The notes: a model not told the origin generated them from the sequence alone. 17,781 nucleotides of DNA from JAVVUJ01 sp964461765 (GCA_964461765.1 CAYWVS010000064.1:1-17781), one strand, 5' to 3'. Counted from the first letter of the stretch, positions 1-7,811 are shown. Made by a program: numbers and translations.

Positions 1-42
1 TGTGGGGACAGAGGAGTCGAATATTACCCCGGGTTCTCATAA
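1..42 (+). CDS. Possible C-terminal tail of a gene entering from the left
   Basis: Frame 1 is open from the window edge and gives the tail CGDRGVEYYPGFS before a TAA at 40-42. The stop touches the 5' arm of a strong hairpin terminator, which is where a gene should end. The fragment is too short to assign a family, and frame 2 is also open to a stop at 52-54, so the call rests on position only. Confidence 0.25.
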   Translation, partial: CGDRGVEYYPGFS

Positions 43-88
43 GAAAAAGCTATAGGAAAAAGATTTAAAATCCTATAGCTTTTTTCTT
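41..88. terminator. Bidirectional intrinsic terminator
   Basis: The arm AAGAAAAAGCTATAGGA (41-57) pairs with 71-88 around a 13-nt A-rich loop, with one extra T bulged on the right arm. Purine-rich A on one side and pyrimidine-rich T on the other give a U tract in either direction. It sits between a possible plus-strand gene end and the minus-strand lipoprotein stop, so it probably serves both. Confidence 0.75.
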
Positions 89-113
89 TCATTATTTCGT
101 CATTTTCTATTCT

Positions 114-704
114 TTACCGAGGTGACTTCCCCCAGTCAAATTCTGCAATATCGCTAAAGATCCAGTTCCCATCTACCAACTCTTGATGTACGAAATAGGT
201 AGCAGGATTTTTCCCTTCAAATTGAGGAATATAATATACTGTGACTTTATAAGTAATCTTAGTTTTTTCTACGGATTCAGACTGATAGTCTATGTAGTCG
301 ATGAGGACTTCCTCATCATTTCCGGAGACATAGAGTTCCCCTGTACTTCCTTCATAAATGGAATTTGCTAACAATGTTTCAACTGCTTCTGGTGTGAAAT
401 AAGCCAATAAATATTGATAAAGCTCATCATAAGTAGTGAAGGTGGATATTTCCCCGGAAATAGCCTTGTAAAATATTTCCCCCGTGTCCCGCTCCACACT
501 TATATCAGGGTCAATAAAAGTTCCTGTATAAGATACCATATCATAAAGATATTTGGCTTCTCCCACTATATCCATGGGAGACATTCCACGCTCTTCCAAA
601 TAGGATTGACCTAAATTTTCTTCTTTACAGCCAAATAGAAATACTGAAACAGTAAAAATTAATATAATAACGAATATTTTTTTGAAAATTGCTACTTTGT
701 TCAT
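114..704 (-). CDS. Predicted lipoprotein, possibly IseA-like (DL-endopeptidase inhibitor family)
   Basis: This 196-residue exported protein has a lysine-containing N-terminus, a hydrophobic stretch at about residues 8-25 and a lipobox LFGC with the lipidated cysteine at C26. It should therefore be anchored on the outer face of the membrane. The mature part is acidic and predicted alpha/beta. A segment at about 88-130 (FTTYDELYQYLLAYFTPEAV, then an ELYVSG strand) resembles the repeat seen in clostridial IseA/YoeB-like proteins, which inhibit cell-wall DL-endopeptidases. That match is from memory and tentative. The start ATG has AGAGG five bases upstream. It lies 35 bp downstream of nadE on the same strand and probably shares its transcript. 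The lipoprotein call is firm; the inhibitor function is a guess. Confidence 0.75.
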   Translation of the reverse strand: MNKVAIFKKIFVIILIFTVSVFLFGCKEENLGQSYLEERGMSPMDIVGEAKYLYDMVSYTGTFIDPDISVERDTGEIFYKAISGEISTFTTYDELYQYLLAYFTPEAVETLLANSIYEGSTGELYVSGNDEEVLIDYIDYQSESVEKTKITYKVTVYYIPQFEGKNPATYFVHQELVDGNWIFSDIAEFDWGKSPR

Positions 705-739
705 TATTGCCTCTTTAAAAATATTTTTCTAACAAACTC

Positions 740-1501
740 TTAACGTGAAGGATCATAAGGGAAAATTTCTATTGAGTTGATCTTATGTTGGTTATATAAC
801 TTTAACCTGTCGATCTTCTCCTTTGCTGCCTCATCCTCACAGACACCCGTACGAATATATCGGTTTAAAGTCTCGTAAGTGAATCCTAAATTTTCTTCAT
901 CGGTTTTACCTGACAAACCATCAGCAGGAGCCTTAAAGATTAAGTCTTTGGGCAAGCTCAAGCTCTCTCCGATGGCAACTACCTCCTGAGAGGTAAATGA
1001 GCCGATAGGGTTAAAATCGCAAGCCATATCTCCCCATTTTGTAGCATAACCAACCGTACGCTCTGATAAGTTTCCTGTTCCCACTACACGGTAATTTAGC
1101 TGTTGCCCCATGGCATATAACGTGATCATCCTCAATCTGGGAGCAATATTAATTTTAGGTTGTGCTGATAAATCAAAGGGTTGATTACTTTCATTTTTTT
1201 CTATTTGTTTGATAATAGCCTCGTAAGAATCCTGTATATTTACAATGGTGTAATTGATGTCTAAATGCTTGCAAATACTCTTTCCGTCTTCTAAATCCTT
1301 TTGCATTCCATTGGGCATTAAAACACCCAATACCTTATCCTTCCCGATAGCCTGTGCAGTTAAAGCTGCTACCACTGTAGAATCCTTACCACCTGAAATG
1401 CCTATGATAATACCTTTGGCATTTCCACTTTTATTGGTAAACCAATCCTTTATCCATTCAATACATTTTTGTCCTTGTTCTTTTGCTGGAAATGTATTCA
1501 T
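740..1501 (-). CDS. nadE: NH3-dependent NAD+ synthetase
   Basis: The enzyme performs the last step of NAD+ synthesis in the cytoplasm: nicotinic acid adenine dinucleotide is adenylated by ATP and amidated with ammonia. The 253-residue protein has the PP-loop SGGKDS at residues 36-41, the GTGNLSE segment at 141-147 and the KAPADGLSGKTDEENLG region at 190-206, all typical of NadE. It lacks the N-terminal nitrilase-type glutaminase domain of the longer glutamine-dependent form, so free ammonia is the expected donor. The ATG is preceded by AAGGAGG at good spacing. It lies 39 bp after the diguanylate cyclase gene and 35 bp before the lipoprotein gene, suggesting one operon. Confidence 0.95.
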   Translation of the reverse strand: MNTFPAKEQGQKCIEWIKDWFTNKSGNAKGIIIGISGGKDSTVVAALTAQAIGKDKVLGVLMPNGMQKDLEDGKSICKHLDINYTIVNIQDSYEAIIKQIEKNESNQPFDLSAQPKINIAPRLRMITLYAMGQQLNYRVVGTGNLSERTVGYATKWGDMACDFNPIGSFTSQEVVAIGESLSLPKDLIFKAPADGLSGKTDEENLGFTYETLNRYIRTGVCEDEAAKEKIDRLKLYNQHKINSIEIFPYDPSR

Positions 1502-1540
1502 CTTCTCCTCCTTATTATGATCTAACCCTATATTTTGTGA

Positions 1541-3364
1541 CTATCTGTATTTTATCCGTTTACTGCCCAGAAATACAGAAAGAATCTTTGACACGTAATT
1601 TAGCATGGCAATTTCTTCACCCGTCCAAATACGAGGACTGCATGAATCGAATCCGATGAACCCTCTAATCTCGTCCTTATCATACAATGCACAATGTATT
1701 AAGGATTGAATACCTTGTCGTTGCAATAAATCATGAGTGTCGGAATCTAAAGTTGATATATCTGTGCAGACAAAAATGCCGTCTGTATTATAGAGTGTAA
1801 ACATATAGTTCAGCTGGGAAATAGGAATATTTTGTAGGGTATCCTTTTCCGGAACAATGCCACCCGAACACCACTCATAAGTGTTATTTACAAATTTAAG
1901 ATCATCGCTAAATTCAAAAATATAACAACGGTCTACATTATATTTTTTACCGATTACGCTGAGTACCCTATTAACGGTGGTATACAAATCATTTGTTTCA
2001 TAAAGCATTTCAAAGATATTGTAAATGGAATCATTGGCAAAATAGCTAGAAACGAAACGTTCTACTGCATCCATTGGATTATTCCCATAATTTTGATGCC
2101 CTATTAATTCATCATGGTAAATGGTATAGCAATCCTTACCCTTTTTCTTCGAATCGTACAAAGCTGTATCAGCCATGTTGTAAAGATCATCAAAGGTGGT
2201 TGCGTGCATGGGACATAAAGCGATTCCCACGCTACCGGAAATTTTATAGTCACTTTGGTTTCCCGAAAAGGTATGGCGAAAAGCGTTGGTAATAGCCTGT
2301 GCTTTTATTTCAACAATGTCTTTTGATTTTATGTTTTTCATAAGCACTACAAACTCATCTCCTCCCAATCTTCCCACAATGTCGCTTTCCCGAAAGATTC
2401 CGTGCAGCTTATGGGAAACGTCCACAAGAACACTATCCCCAAATTGATGACCCAAGGTGTCGTTTACACCCTTGAAATTGTCGATATCAATAAGCATAAC
2501 TGCAGAAATTTCCAGTTCATGTTTTTCCGCCAAGTATCTCTCAATGCGCATTCTTGACTCTTCCTTATTAAATAGTTTTGTCAAAGGGTCTCGTTCTGCT
2601 ATCTGAGTTAATATTTTAATTTGTTCCTTTTGTTCCGTGATATCTGTTAATTTTCCTATGAGTCGAACAGGAATTCCCAGGCTATCAGAAATAGTGTCAT
2701 AATGTAAAGAATACCAAACTATTTGCCCCTCTGGGGATTGAAAACAAAGCTCCAATTTAACCATGGAATCCAGATCATTTAAATTAAAGTCGATTAACTT
2801 CTCTTTTGATTCTTCTGAAACGACACCTGAATCAATCAAGGATTGAGGAAAGTTTTCCAACACTAAAGGCAACCCAAACTTATGAGCAAAATCTTCCGAT
2901 AATTTAATGCTGTTAAAAAGTATATCGTAATCAAAAAATGCGTCATTGGAGAGACCCATTACTGTTTTGTTAAATTCTTTTTCTTTTAATAATTCTGCCT
3001 CCCGCTCCCTTAATTTCTTTGCCATAAGGTTGAAGGACTCAGAAAAATCACCCAGAAAATCCACTTCCTGCTCGTAATCTCCTGCTGCTACCTGACGAGT
3101 TTGCCATATTAAATACATGAGGTTTGCATGTAATTCTTTAAGGTTGTCCGTTATGGTATTTTCCCATTTAGGTGCTTCCACATCCAATTTCCCAACAGAA
3201 ATGTGCTTTAAAAAGGAATTGTACTCTTTCATGTTTTGACCTAAAGTAATCAGAAGCTTCTGCAAGTATAAAAATTCTTCAGAAACAGGCTCATACCTAT
3301 CCTTAACCTTATTATTAAGAATATCCTTTACCTGGCCTATTAAAATTTCTGCATTATAATTCAT
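1541..3364 (-). CDS. Diguanylate cyclase with HAMP-like, PAS, GGDEF and C-terminal GAF domains
   Basis: This 607-residue sensor enzyme is predicted to make cyclic di-GMP from two GTP. Domains in order are an N-terminal helical region (1-75), a HAMP-like helix pair (about 80-125, with the QVAAGDYEQEVDFLGDF turn), a PAS domain (about 130-245, ending in the usual DITEQKE linker), GGDEF (about 255-420) and GAF (about 446-600). The catalytic motif GGDEF is intact at 334-338. The start motif DPLTKLFN is at 259-266, and the product-inhibition I-site RESD (RxxD) lies five residues before GGDEF at 325-328. I see no transmembrane segment, so it should sense a cytoplasmic cue although HAMP modules usually follow a membrane helix. 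A GAF domain after the GGDEF domain is a less common order. AAGGAG lies five bases before the ATG. It is the first gene of the likely operon with nadE. Confidence 0.93.
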   Translation of the reverse strand: MNYNAEILIGQVKDILNNKVKDRYEPVSEEFLYLQKLLITLGQNMKEYNSFLKHISVGKLDVEAPKWENTITDNLKELHANLMYLIWQTRQVAAGDYEQEVDFLGDFSESFNLMAKKLREREAELLKEKEFNKTVMGLSNDAFFDYDILFNSIKLSEDFAHKFGLPLVLENFPQSLIDSGVVSEESKEKLIDFNLNDLDSMVKLELCFQSPEGQIVWYSLHYDTISDSLGIPVRLIGKLTDITEQKEQIKILTQIAERDPLTKLFNKEESRMRIERYLAEKHELEISAVMLIDIDNFKGVNDTLGHQFGDSVLVDVSHKLHGIFRESDIVGRLGGDEFVVLMKNIKSKDIVEIKAQAITNAFRHTFSGNQSDYKISGSVGIALCPMHATTFDDLYNMADTALYDSKKKGKDCYTIYHDELIGHQNYGNNPMDAVERFVSSYFANDSIYNIFEMLYETNDLYTTVNRVLSVIGKKYNVDRCYIFEFSDDLKFVNNTYEWCSGGIVPEKDTLQNIPISQLNYMFTLYNTDGIFVCTDISTLDSDTHDLLQRQGIQSLIHCALYDKDEIRGFIGFDSCSPRIWTGEEIAMLNYVSKILSVFLGSKRIKYR

Positions 3365-3492
3365 GAAAACTCCTTAAAGATAACCCATTTAACCTTATCC
3401 AATTATTGGTAAAAATATCATTTATTTATCTTAGTAAAGCATATTTATACTAAATTTATTATATATATTAATCAAATGAAAATGCAAAAGCG

Positions 3493-3588
3493 TGTGTTTT
3501 ATTTTTTTACATTATACCAAAACAGCAAAAGGCATCTTGGTATAATTAAGCCATGTGCCTTGTGTTTTATTGCTTTTACATTATACCA
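3493..3588 (+). repeat. Direct repeat (27/28 bp) and inverted half-site upstream of rubrerythrin
   Basis: Two near-identical copies of a 27/28-bp sequence beginning TGTGTTTTATT and ending TTTACATTATACCA occur at 3493-3519 and 3561-3588. Between them, TTGGTATAAT (3537-3546) is the exact reverse complement of ATTATACCAA (3511-3520), giving a 10-bp inverted repeat with a 16-nt loop. The 9-mer ATTATACCA is therefore present three times, twice direct and once inverted. The second copy covers the -35 element of the probable rubrerythrin promoter. The layout suggests operator sites, but I do not recognise the regulator. It is not a canonical PerR box. The rest of the roughly 300-bp gap (3365-3667) is very AT-rich with no gene. 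Confidence 0.6.
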
Positions 3589-3603
3589 TATGTGTAATAT
3601 AAA
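3575..3603 (+). promoter_or_regulatory. Probable sigma-A promoter of rubrerythrin
   Basis: TTTACA at 3575-3580 and TATAAA at 3598-3603 are separated by exactly 17 bp, each matching consensus at five of six bases. Transcription would start near 3610 and leave a leader of about 58 nt with GGAGG at 3657-3661. The -35 box lies inside the second copy of the upstream direct repeat. Confidence 0.6.
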
Positions 3604-3667
3604 TCAATATAAATTGTCAAAATCTACTATTTTAACATTATAAATTATAAAAAAATGGAGGTTATTT

Positions 3668-4207
3668 ATGTTAAATTTAAAAGGAACCAAAACTGAAGAA
3701 AATCTGAAAAAGGCTTTCGCCGGAGAAAGTGAGGCTCGAAACAAATACACATTTTATGCCAACAAGGCTCGGGAGGAAGGTTATGAGCAAATTGGCAATA
3801 TCTTTGACGAAACAGCAAGCAACGAAAAGGAGCATGCAGAAATCTGGTATAAGCTGCTACATGACGGAATTCACAGTACAGAGGAAAACTTAAAGGATGC
3901 TGCTGCCGGAGAGTACCACGAGGCAACTGAGATGTATCCACAAATGGCCAGAGAAGCTATCGCAGAAGGCTTTAACAAGATTGCCTATCTTTTTAATGCA
4001 GTGGGTGCCATCGAAAAAACTCATTATGAAAGATACTCCAAATTATTAAAAAATATGGAAACAGATATGGTATTTAAAAAACCGGAAGAGGTTATGTGGC
4101 AATGCCTGAATTGCGGTCATATACATGTGAGCACCGAAGCCCCTGAAGTTTGTCCTGTATGCAAATACCCACAAGGATTTTTTCAAATTTATCCTGAAAA
4201 TTATTAA
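3668..4207 (+). CDS. rbr: Rubrerythrin
   Basis: Rubrerythrin reduces hydrogen peroxide in the cytoplasm of anaerobes with electrons passed through its rubredoxin domain. The 179-residue protein has an N-terminal ferritin-like four-helix domain with likely di-iron ligands E20, E53, H56, E82, E85, E116 and H119. A C-terminal rubredoxin-type Fe(Cys)4 site has C146-x2-C149 and C162-x2-C165. All expected ligands are present and the length is slightly short of the roughly 190-residue classical form. GGAGG is six bases before the ATG. The gene is monocistronic: it has its own promoter with repeats upstream and a strong terminator downstream, consistent with stress-controlled expression. Confidence 0.96.
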   Translation: MLNLKGTKTEENLKKAFAGESEARNKYTFYANKAREEGYEQIGNIFDETASNEKEHAEIWYKLLHDGIHSTEENLKDAAAGEYHEATEMYPQMAREAIAEGFNKIAYLFNAVGAIEKTHYERYSKLLKNMETDMVFKKPEEVMWQCLNCGHIHVSTEAPEVCPVCKYPQGFFQIYPENY

Positions 4208-4271
4208 TTTAATCTATAGATTCTAATTTAAACATTATTAGGTTTTGAAACATTATTAGATTAACCATTAA

Positions 4272-4319
4272 AAATGGCGCAGGAAACAAGCTGGAAAGCT
4301 TAGCGCCATTTATTTTTTT
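4272..4319 (+). terminator. Intrinsic terminator after rubrerythrin
   Basis: AAATGGCGC (4272-4280) pairs perfectly with GCGCCATTT (4303-4311). An inner hairpin AAGCT-GGAA-AGCTT (4288-4301) stacks within the loop. The run TTTATTTTTTT follows at once. It is about 65 bp past the rubrerythrin stop. The A tract on the left may also let it act on the minus strand. Confidence 0.88.
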
Positions 4320-4367
4320 AAAAGTTATTTTTATCTTTAAAAATTTTATATAATTTTAATCATCATT

Positions 4368-4589
4368 TTAATCATCATTATTAATTTGATTTTGAAGGTT
4401 ATAGGGTGTAGTTACTGAACTGTTGGTTTTCTCTGAAAAAATAGAACGTTGTACCGCAATCAAGGTAAGGGTATCACCTATTTGTGTAAATGATGCTGCC
4501 ACCAATTCCAATTCATCATCATCTAAACATGAAGCTAAAATTGTAGCAAAGGAGCTGAGTACAATCGGATACGAATTACATTCTACCAT
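4368..4589 (-). CDS. Small DUF6774-like protein of unknown function
   Basis: The 73-residue acidic protein is predicted helical. Its core, residues about 8-48, contains a cysteine (C21) followed by DDDELELVAASFTQIGDTLTLIA. This matches the pattern of clostridial DUF6774 proteins (short, a Cys-rich first helix, then D/E-D-E-L and FTQLGDTL). No biochemical role is known to me. AGAGGGAT precedes the ATG on the minus strand. A tandem 12-bp repeat at the 3' end duplicates the last codons and stop, so a second in-frame TAA follows the first. It is separated from its neighbours by AT-rich gaps; 4590-4735 holds nothing I can name. Confidence 0.65.
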   Translation of the reverse strand: MVECNSYPIVLSSFATILASCLDDDELELVAASFTQIGDTLTLIAVQRSIFSEKTNSSVTTPYNLQNQINNDD

Positions 4590-4735
4590 AATATGATCCC
4601 TCTTTATGTTATTACTTCGGCACTCACTCAGAACGTGAAAACATGGAAATTACGGAATCGTAAATTCAAGCTTTTTAAGCACCGGAGTTATAAGTAATGC
4701 TAAAAGTATTTATGTCTGAATTTCTGTGGAAGATC

Positions 4736-5284
4736 TTACAGTGAGAATTGCTTTATAATCCCTTCTGCCATATAATCCGCCATTTTTAATGCACCATCTT
4801 CTATTTGGTCATATAGGGCTATGTCTTTTTCATAGTTCTTTTCAATTCGATTTGCCGCCTCAGCCTCTGTCATCTTAAGGTGGTCATAAAACAGCCTTTG
4901 CCAATTATCCTTACTCCAATATGGATTTATGCTAGCGAGAAAACCTGAGATTTCATCTGCATTTTCATACCATTGTTTCCTTAAAGCATCCGCCTTCTGC
5001 TGGTCACCGGCCTTGGCAGCCTTTACAAGATCCCCTCCAATGGCTAAATGTTCAGTCAATAAATCTTTAAATCCATTAGCCACCTGATCTCCATAAAAAG
5101 GTCTCAGGGCATCCGACATATCCTGAGGATTTTTTAACAATCTCGATGTTACAAAATCTACATCCCCCAGTTCTTCCCCAACGCTGATAATAAAGGATCG
5201 AGTCCACATGATATGTTGTTCCCAAAGTTGTCGTAGGGTATTTCTGACGGACATTTCTAAGTTTTTATTTCTGTGGTTGTTCAT
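4736..5284 (-). CDS. Uncharacterised helical protein conserved in spore-forming Firmicutes
   Basis: The longest frame begins at 5302, but that ATG has no ribosome site. The ATG at 5284 is preceded by GGGAGACAGG and is the likelier start, giving 182 residues. The protein is soluble, rich in Trp, Asp and Lys, and predicted almost all helical, with no signal peptide and no membrane segment. Recurrent features are LRQLWEQHIMWTRSFIISV near the N-terminus, TEHLAIGGDLVKAAKAGD in the middle, and WYENADEISGFLASINPYW followed by a C-terminal MADYMAEGIIKQF helix. I have seen this pattern in clostridial and bacillus genomes without a proven function. The regular His, Glu and Trp spacing could suit a four-helix ligand-binding bundle, but that is speculation. 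It lies 150 bp downstream of pdxR on the same strand, behind an AT-rich gap with a seven-C run at 5422-5428. Confidence 0.72.
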   Translation of the reverse strand: MNNHRNKNLEMSVRNTLRQLWEQHIMWTRSFIISVGEELGDVDFVTSRLLKNPQDMSDALRPFYGDQVANGFKDLLTEHLAIGGDLVKAAKAGDQQKADALRKQWYENADEISGFLASINPYWSKDNWQRLFYDHLKMTEAEAANRIEKNYEKDIALYDQIEDGALKMADYMAEGIIKQFSL

Positions 5285-5436
5285 TATAAACCTGTCTCCC
5301 ATTTCATTAAAATTAGACTAATCAAGCCTTAAGCCATCATATGATTCATTGATATGAATTGTGAATAGGTTCATTAACACTTCCCGATTTAATTGAGGTT
5401 ATAGGTTTTGAAGATTATTGACCCCCCCTTTTACAA

Positions 5437-6837
5437 TCAGACCTGGATTTCCCACCCCTCTTTTAATAAATTAACTCCTTTGGAAATTTCCTCTCTGCTC
5501 AAAGCTCCATAGCCAAGGAGAACCTTGCTTTCATATTTCGGTAAAATGCCATTGATAAAATATGGAGAAATAGGATACACCTTTACCCCTAATTGTAGGG
5601 CTTTTTTGCACATCCAGCCTTCATCTCTGCCGGTCTTAAGCTTGATCAGAACATGATGACCTGCATTTTCACCGATGACTTTAATGCTATCTCCCAGCTG
5701 CTTTAACTCTTCCAACAAAAAAGCCCTCTTTTCTTTATAGAGCTTGCGCATTCTATTAATATGAATCTCCAAGCTTCCGGAACGGATAAATTCTGCCAGC
5801 ATTTTTTGTTCCAAAACAGATACGGTAGAGCTCATATAGGAACTTTGTTTCATATATATCTTTAGCAATGTTTCCGGTAAAACCATGTAGCTGATTCTCA
5901 CTCCGGGAGAAATAGATTTGGAAAAAGTACCTAAATATATGACCTTCCCGTTTTTATCAATGCTCTGCAAGGATGGTAGGGGCTTTTGATTGTAGCGAAA
6001 TTCACTGTCGTAATCATCTTCAATAATATATGTGTTTTCGGACTGATTGGCAAAATTCAGCAATTTTATGCGCCTATCGATGGGCATGCTAACCCCTAAT
6101 GGAAAGTGATGTGAGGGAGTAATATAAAGTGCCAAATTAGAAAACCCCATTAAGGGATCTGTTTTGATCCCCTTTTCATCAATGTCCACAGGTAGAGGTG
6201 AGTATCCCATTGACTTAAAGATTTGATATGCTTTTAAATATACAGGGTTTTCAAGAGCAATGATTTTATCCATACCAAACAGTAATGCTAATATTTGTAA
6301 CAGATTTTCTGTTCCCGATCCTATAATCACCTGCTCTTCGGTACACTTCACACCTCTAGATCGATATAAGTACTCTGTCAAAGCTCTTCTCAAGTTGGGT
6401 TCACCTTGAGGCGAGGGTTTTTGAATTAAGCTAAAATCATACTCGCTATAAATACTTTTAAATATTTTTCTAAAAGTATTAAAGGGATAACAACTACTAT
6501 CAATATCCCTAGGGGAAAAGTCTATTTGAATATTATTTTCCAGTGTAGGTTTCACTGAAACAGATTTGTGTAAGGAATCATGTACTTCTAAAAACTCTTC
6601 AATGTTACAAACGAAAAAGCCTTTTTGGGGAATCGCTTCTATATAGCCCTCTGCCGTTAGCTGAGAATACGCTGTGTCCACCGTATTAACACTTATGGAT
6701 AAAGCTGTGGCCAGCTTCCTTTTGGAAGGAAGCTTTTCACAGGGCTTAAGATTTCCCTTTTCAATTTCATGCTTAAAATATTCGTAAATTTGAATGTAAA
6801 GAGGTTTTCCAGATTCATTTAATACAATAGACAGCAT
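5437..6837 (-). CDS. pdxR: MocR/PdxR-type transcriptional regulator (GntR HTH fused to aminotransferase fold)
   Basis: The 466-residue protein joins a GntR winged helix (about 10-78, with KLPSKRKLATALSISVNTVDTAYSQL) to a class I aminotransferase-like domain (about 105-466). The second domain keeps the PLP-lysine motif TFSKS with K307 and the IIEDDYDSEFRY motif at 271-282, so it should bind pyridoxal phosphate as an effector rather than catalyse a reaction. Members such as PdxR and GabR sense PLP and control B6 or amine genes. Here the gene is divergent from a pyridoxal kinase gene, which supports a PdxR role over GabR or TauR. GGAGGAG precedes the ATG. The shared 108-bp spacer holds three copies of AACTGATAC, a likely binding site, and autoregulation is plausible. 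Confidence 0.88.
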   Translation of the reverse strand: MLSIVLNESGKPLYIQIYEYFKHEIEKGNLKPCEKLPSKRKLATALSISVNTVDTAYSQLTAEGYIEAIPQKGFFVCNIEEFLEVHDSLHKSVSVKPTLENNIQIDFSPRDIDSSCYPFNTFRKIFKSIYSEYDFSLIQKPSPQGEPNLRRALTEYLYRSRGVKCTEEQVIIGSGTENLLQILALLFGMDKIIALENPVYLKAYQIFKSMGYSPLPVDIDEKGIKTDPLMGFSNLALYITPSHHFPLGVSMPIDRRIKLLNFANQSENTYIIEDDYDSEFRYNQKPLPSLQSIDKNGKVIYLGTFSKSISPGVRISYMVLPETLLKIYMKQSSYMSSTVSVLEQKMLAEFIRSGSLEIHINRMRKLYKEKRAFLLEELKQLGDSIKVIGENAGHHVLIKLKTGRDEGWMCKKALQLGVKVYPISPYFINGILPKYESKVLLGYGALSREEISKGVNLLKEGWEIQV

Positions 6838-6850
6838 AGTAACTCCTCCA

Positions 6851-6900
6851 AACTGATACCTTTATTTTTTAACAAACTGATACTTAAGATAGTATCAGTT
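6851..6900. promoter_or_regulatory. Triple AACTGATAC boxes, likely PdxR/MocR operator
   Basis: AACTGATAC occurs directly at 6851-6859 and 6875-6883 (24-bp period) and inverted as GTATCAGTT at 6892-6900. MocR-family dimers with head-to-tail DNA domains often bind paired direct repeats, sometimes with an added inverted box. The second box abuts the kinase -35 element and the third lies in its promoter spacer, so occupation should affect RNA polymerase directly. The first box lies just before the regulator's own ribosome site. Confidence 0.78.
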
Positions 6901-6912
6901 CTACTGTATAAT
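6884..6912 (+). promoter_or_regulatory. Probable promoter of the pyridoxal kinase gene
   Basis: TATAAT at 6907-6912 is a perfect -10 element. TTAAGA at 6884-6889, 17 bp upstream, is a weak -35 matching consensus at four of six bases. A weak -35 flanked by regulator boxes fits an activated promoter. GAGGAGG at 6932-6938 then serves a TTG start. Confidence 0.65.
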
Positions 6913-6945
6913 GAATTCAATCACAAGTCAAGAGGAGGAATAATT

Positions 6946-7806
6946 TTGGAAATTCATAACAGACAAAAAAGAGTTTTAGCAATTCATGATATTTCTTGTG
7001 TGGGTAGGTGTTCTTTAACCGTAGCACTTCCAATTCTATCGGTGGCAGGTTTTGATACCGGCGTACTTCCTACGGCCGTACTTTCCACTCACACAGGAGG
7101 TTTTGAAGGATTTACCTTTCGGGATTTAACAGAAGACATTATACCAATCTCCAACCATTGGCAAGCTTTAGATTTAAAATTTGATGCTCTATACAGCGGA
7201 TTTTTAGGTTCCATGGAACAGATCGATTTAGTGGCCCAGCTTTTTACAACCTTTAAAAAAGAATCCTCTATCGTAATGGTGGATCCTGTAATGGCAGATA
7301 ACGGAAAGCTGTATCCTATCTATTCATCACAAATGGTAGATGAAATGAAGAAGCTTTGTTCTAAAGCAGATATCATTGTACCAAATTTAACGGAGGCTGC
7401 CTTCCTACTGGGAGAAGACTACGTGGAGGGGAATTACCCAGAAGATTACATCAAAGAAACCCTGCAAAGGCTTTCGGATCTGGGACCTAACCAAGTGGTC
7501 TTGACGGGTGTTTCCTTTGACAGTGACAAGATTGGTGCCGCACTCTTTGACCGCACCACGGGTCAAGTGGAGTATGCATTTTGCGGTAAAGTTGAGGGTT
7601 ACTTCCACGGTACCGGGGATATCTTCGGCAGCACCTTATTATCAGCCTTGTTAAATGGTTTTTCTCTGAAGGATGCAACCCAAATCGCTGTGGACTATAC
7701 CCACGAATGTATCATTTTAGCGGTGGAGCTAAACATGGAGAGACGTTACGGCGTATGCTTTGAAAGAGCAATCCCCTATCTGCTGAAGAAACTTGAAATA
7801 TCTTAA
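6946..7806 (+). CDS. pdxK: Pyridoxal/pyridoxamine kinase
   Basis: This ribokinase-fold enzyme phosphorylates pyridoxal, pyridoxamine or pyridoxine with ATP, feeding the PLP salvage pathway in the cytoplasm. The 286-residue length is normal. The anion-hole motif GTGD is at 222-225, with D225 as the predicted catalytic base. DPVMADNGKLY (113-123) and VPNLTEAAFLLG (145-156) are the usual PdxK/PdxY segments. The N-terminal VLAIHDISCVGRCSLT fits the clostridial pyridoxamine-kinase branch. Whether pdxK or pdxY is the better symbol cannot be settled here. The start is TTG at 6946, seven bases after AGGAGG, with no better ATG nearby. It is divergent from pdxR and converges on the guanine deaminase gene with only 5 bp between stops. 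Confidence 0.93.
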   Translation: MEIHNRQKRVLAIHDISCVGRCSLTVALPILSVAGFDTGVLPTAVLSTHTGGFEGFTFRDLTEDIIPISNHWQALDLKFDALYSGFLGSMEQIDLVAQLFTTFKKESSIVMVDPVMADNGKLYPIYSSQMVDEMKKLCSKADIIVPNLTEAAFLLGEDYVEGNYPEDYIKETLQRLSDLGPNQVVLTGVSFDSDKIGAALFDRTTGQVEYAFCGKVEGYFHGTGDIFGSTLLSALLNGFSLKDATQIAVDYTHECIILAVELNMERRYGVCFERAIPYLLKKLEIS

Positions 7807-7811
7807 AATTT

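Noticed and set aside
1..40. Possible 3' end of a structured RNA (tRNA- or tmRNA-like) at the left edge
   Set aside because: The sequence lacks a T-loop and CCA-type end in either orientation; a gene tail before the terminator is simpler.
4230..4259. Direct repeat AAACATTATTAG (4230-4241 and 4248-4259) after rubrerythrin
   Set aside because: It is short, AT-rich and upstream of the terminator within the 3' untranslated region; chance is likely.
4354..4378. Tandem 12-bp repeat at the end of the DUF6774-like gene
   Set aside because: It is a simple slippage duplication in AT-rich DNA that only adds a second stop codon.
5422..5428. Run of seven C after pdxR as a phase-variation tract
   Set aside because: It lies downstream of the pdxR stop (minus strand), outside any coding frame, and is too short on its own.
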